DNA from: GWB1-37-8 sp964603935
GTDB taxonomy: Bacteria; Patescibacteriota; Microgenomatia; Levybacterales; UBA12049
Assembly: GCA_964603935.1 (NCBI GenBank)
Contig: CAZRWL010000032.1
Location: forward strand, 1-7,560
Direction of reading: 5' to 3'
Length of the DNA: 7,560 nucleotides
Part shown: piece after piece, positions 6,188 to 7,560 of the stretch
Position numbering within the stretch: position 1 is the stretch's first letter
Layout: every line of letters starts with the position of its first letter
Made by a program: the position numbers and the translations under genes
Notes under the pieces: model-generated
The model's database searches: none
The model's input: the letters and a program-made list of their open reading frames with translations, nothing else
Told to the model about the DNA's origin: nothing

Positions 6188-7560
6188 TGAAATACAAAAA
6201 ATATACATTTTTCATAGTATTGATGTTGATGTCTTTTATCCCGCTTTTTGATTTATTTAAGTCTGGTTTGCCATTGACTCACGATGGTCAAGATCATGTT
6301 GCCAGAATAGCTAATTTCTACCAAAACCTATCCGAGGGCAACATAATTCCCAGATGGGCGGGAAATCTTAATTGGGGATACGGACATCCAATATTAGAGT
6401 TTTTGTACCCTCTCCCTTCATATTTTGCTTCACTTTTTCATTTTTTGGGATTTTCGTTGGTTGACGCCACTAAGCTTGTCTTCGGAGCATCTTTTGTTTT
6501 GAGTGCACTAGCAATGTACATTTCTGTTAGGGAATTATTAGGAGACAGAAAAGCTGCTTTATTAGCAGGATTGCTTTATGTGACTGCGCCATATAGATTT
6601 GTTGATTTATATGTCCGAGGAGCTATCGGTGAGCATGTTGCATTTATTTTTTCTCCATTAATTTTTTATTTTCTTCTTAAACTAAGTAAACGTTATTCAG
6701 TTTGGTATTTGATTGGAGGAGGTTTATCGTTTGCTGCTCTTAATCTTTCACATAATGCTATTAGCTTAATGTTTGTTCCTCTTTTTGGGGCATATGCAGC
6801 TTTTTTATTATTACATTCTAAAAATAAAATTAAGCTTATTCTTGCCTACTTAGCAACTATTCTTCTTGGTTTTGGCTTGTCAGCTTTTTTCTGGATACCT
6901 GCATTTATGGAGGGAAAATATACATTAAGAGATATTGTTACCGGAGGCGGCGAATACAAATCGGGCTTTGTTACTGTTAAAGATTTCTTTTTTGGACAAT
7001 GGATCTATGGTGGGACTTTAACTTTAAGCAAGCAAATAGGAGTTATTCAATGGATTGGTATATTTGTCGGTGTTATTTCCACATACCTTCTGCATAAAAA
7101 TAAAAATAAATTATGGATAGTAAGTTTAGGCGGTCTGGTTATTTTGGGGATAACCCTGTTTTTAATGACTGAAACTTCAGATCCGATATGGAAATCTGTT
7201 TCTATGCTTCAAAAATTTCAGTTTCCATGGAGGTTTCTTTCGCTAACGGTTTTTTTGGGCGCATTATTAGGCGCGATTGCATTCCATTCGTTAATGAGTA
7301 AGCGTAAGAGAATTTTATTACTAATAATAGTTGTCGGCTTATTGATAGCTAACAAAGATTACTGGCATGCGAATGGTTTTTTATCAAAACCGGAAAGTTT
7401 CTTTACGCAGATTTACAATGGCACTACCGATACGGGTGAAAGCGCTCCGATATGGTCAGTTAGATTTATGGAAAAAAGGCCCAAGTCAAAGTTTGAGATA
7501 ATAGGGGGATACGGAAAAATAAGAGAGATTAATAGGAATTTTACGAAAAGAGAATATCAA
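6187..7560 (+). CDS. PTPS-related (PF10131-type) polytopic membrane protein, putative GT-C glycosyltransferase (3' partial)
   Basis: ATG at 6187 shares its A with the previous TAA (TAATG) and opens a frame that runs off the window, giving 458 residues without a stop. The first helix (about 5-24) is followed by LTHDGQDHVAR (30-40). Then come PRW (55-57), a GYGHP...YPLP segment (64-77), APYRFVDLYVRGAIGEH (134-150), LSHN (187-190) and FPWRF (346-350), within about ten membrane segments. A soluble region begins near residue 390. This series of motifs is what I recall for the '6-pyruvoyl-tetrahydropterin synthase related domain; membrane protein' family. Despite that name it is a polytopic protein resembling GT-C enzymes and is unlikely to be a pterin enzyme. 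It does not share the Tyr-Asp-Gln-Gly or Gly-Pro-x-x-Tyr-Tyr motifs of the four genes before it. Its place at the end of the coupled run suggests a role in the same surface-glycan or glycoprotein pathway. The reaction is not established. Confidence 0.8.
   Translation, partial: MKYKKYTFFIVLMLMSFIPLFDLFKSGLPLTHDGQDHVARIANFYQNLSEGNIIPRWAGNLNWGYGHPILEFLYPLPSYFASLFHFLGFSLVDATKLVFGASFVLSALAMYISVRELLGDRKAALLAGLLYVTAPYRFVDLYVRGAIGEHVAFIFSPLIFYFLLKLSKRYSVWYLIGGGLSFAALNLSHNAISLMFVPLFGAYAAFLLLHSKNKIKLILAYLATILLGFGLSAFFWIPAFMEGKYTLRDIVTGGGEYKSGFVTVKDFFFGQWIYGGTLTLSKQIGVIQWIGIFVGVISTYLLHKNKNKLWIVSLGGLVILGITLFLMTETSDPIWKSVSMLQKFQFPWRFLSLTVFLGALLGAIAFHSLMSKRKRILLLIIVVGLLIANKDYWHANGFLSKPESFFTQIYNGTTDTGESAPIWSVRFMEKRPKSKFEIIGGYGKIREINRNFTKREYQ

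Noticed and set aside
6187..7560. A pterin-synthesis enzyme
   Set aside because: The family name suggests it, but the protein is polytopic with about ten membrane helices and lacks the His triad context of a soluble pyruvoyl-tetrahydropterin synthase.

Overview
The window is a compact, AT-rich piece of a bacterial genome. It holds six genes, all on the + strand, with no gap longer than 3 bases. The first gene is cut at its 5' end and the last at its 3' end, so both flanks of the cluster lie outside the window. The standard bacterial code fits: TGA is a stop, Trp is TGG and Gly is GGN. I infer a member of the Candidate Phyla Radiation (Patescibacteria), most likely Microgenomates-like. The reasons are the AT-rich, A/T-ending codon use, the lack of intergenic DNA, the mostly leaderless-looking internal starts, and the style of the glycosyltransferase proteins (polytopic, about 430-500 residues, runs of diverged paralogues). 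No rRNA or other taxonomic marker is present, so this is a judgement from style.

Layout: (A) bases 2-379, the soluble C-terminal tail of a GT39/PMT-like glycosyltransferase. (B) bases 376-6187, four consecutive diverged paralogues of a GT-C-fold membrane glycosyltransferase (501, 427, 504 and 503 aa). All keep an acidic residue in the first extracytoplasmic loop and a Gly-Pro-x-x-Tyr-Tyr motif. Three of the four also share a Phe-Asp/Glu-x-Arg-His motif and a roughly 100-residue soluble C-terminal domain. The second copy lacks both and is about 75 residues shorter. (C) bases 6187 to the window end, the first 458 residues of a different polytopic protein with the hallmarks of the '6-pyruvoyl-tetrahydropterin synthase related, membrane protein' family (PF10131-type), also a presumed GT-C-like membrane enzyme.

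The junctions are a 4-base overlap (GTGA), a 3-base gap, an 11-base overlap, a 3-base gap and a 1-base overlap (TAATG). This points to one polycistronic, translationally coupled operon. The likely joint role is transfer of sugars from polyprenyl-phosphate carriers to cell-surface acceptors (protein, lipid or glycan), with each paralogue perhaps making a different linkage. Neither the sugar donor nor the acceptor can be read from the sequence. I see no RNA gene, mobile element, CRISPR array, promoter or terminator inside the window.
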